A stretch of 64,000 nucleotides of DNA, from contig JANQOK010000015.1 in assembly GCA_028289645.1 (NCBI GenBank), positions 1 to 64,000 on the forward strand, written 5' to 3'. This DNA is from Anderseniella sp. Lineage in GTDB: Bacteria > Pseudomonadota > Alphaproteobacteria > Rhizobiales > Aestuariivirgaceae. Of this stretch, positions 63,780 to 64,000 are shown one piece after another (positions within the stretch are counted from its first letter, which is position 1; every line of letters begins with the position of its first letter). The translations under genes and the position numbers were made by a program. The notes below the pieces were generated by a model, which was given only the letters and a program-made list of their open reading frames with translations, was not told the origin of the DNA and searched no databases.

Positions 63780-64000
63780 TCAGTCCGCCATAAACGATCG
63801 AAGTGTATCGACAAACGCGTTGCACCCGGCCTCATCGCCAATCGACACCCGCAGGGCTCCCGGCAGGCCATAGGCATCCATACGCCGCACAATCACATTG
63901 TTTGAGGCCAGAAAGGCATCCGCCTCCGCAGCCGTTTTGGAGCCGTCCACCGGAAACTGAACCAGCACGAAATTACCGACGCTCGGGATCACCGTCAGGC
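63780..64000 (-). CDS. hisC: Histidinol-phosphate aminotransferase, C-terminal part (runs off the window)
   Basis: Only the last 73 codons are present. VIPSVGNFVLVQFP, FLASNNVIVRRMDAYGLPGALRVSIGDEAGCNAFVDTL matches the C-terminal small domain of class I/II PLP aminotransferases, with the LRVSIG arginine contacting the substrate phosphate. The hisC-tyrC order is the standard alphaproteobacterial pairing. The N-terminal part including the PLP lysine lies outside. Confidence 0.9.
   Translation of the reverse strand, partial: LTVIPSVGNFVLVQFPVDGSKTAAEADAFLASNNVIVRRMDAYGLPGALRVSIGDEAGCNAFVDTLRSFMAD

Overview
The window reads as chromosomal DNA of a GC-rich alphaproteobacterium, most likely in or near the Hyphomicrobiales (Rhizobiales). 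The evidence is gene order and family content: dapF-mtaB-ftsY diverging from ffh-rpsP-rimM-trmD-rplS, the dispersed leuC/leuD/leuB-asd set, tlpA/argH/lptM/lysA followed by a TIGR02302 (DUF4175) protein, hpt/zinc-ribbon/ftsE-ftsX/ydcF/plsC, and DUF2125 next to tyrC-hisC. Families typical of this class (DUF2794, DUF2125) are present, as is a GTTC-N7-GTTC LexA box. I see no tRNA, rRNA, prophage, insertion-sequence transposase or CRISPR array.

Layout. 1-7.4 kb: protein targeting and translation, with the SRP receptor operon on the minus strand and the SRP GTPase/ribosomal operon on the plus strand. 7.5-14.4 kb: small membrane proteins, a methyltransferase, a cold-shock protein, a stress protein plus amino-acid symporter operon, and a TetR-controlled quinone reductase/DUF1772 pair with a dense divergent operator. 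14.5-23.5 kb: leucine and aspartate-family biosynthesis (leuC, leuD, leuB, asd) interleaved with a zincin protease, an SDR, a lytic transglycosylase and two copies of a roughly 300-bp MITE-like repeat. 23.5-31.2 kb: PhoD phosphatase, HtpG with a heat-shock-type promoter, DUF2794, Bax inhibitor-1 family protein, pterin dehydratase, LMW phosphatase, ThpR and an arylesterase. 31.3-37.9 kb: YbbA/YbbP-like ABC system, cobalamin adenosyltransferase, TetR regulator, two secreted proteins and a rhomboid protease. 38.2-40.9 kb: electron transfer flavoprotein plus 3-hydroxyacyl-CoA dehydrogenase. 41-50 kb: TlpA, ArgH, a metallophosphoesterase, a 49-aa LptM-type lipoprotein missing from the ORF track, LysA and DUF4175. 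50-55 kb: hypoxanthine salvage, the FtsEX division module and PlsC. 55-64 kb: transporter/LysR pair, GNAT, class II ribonucleotide reductase, an SOS-box-controlled unknown protein, ChaC, DUF2125, TyrC and the end of HisC.

The most unusual material is intergenic. (1) A palindromic repeat family, strong at 29.8 and 50.9 kb and weaker at 37.2 and 61.3 kb, sits at gene ends and supplies stop codons and even a C-terminal tail to neighbouring proteins. (2) There are two candidate small RNAs with C-rich loops, a four-hairpin RNA at about 50.04-50.24 kb and a long hairpin at about 27.4 kb. (3) Three 15-bp operators are packed between tetR and its targets, the last one lying over the tetR start codon. 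(4) A LexA box overlaps the promoter of an unrecognised 142-aa protein. (5) Ribosomal protein L19 carries a helix-hairpin-helix tail, and FtsY carries a long Pro-Glu hexanucleotide array. All assignments come from reading motifs and context; no database search was run.
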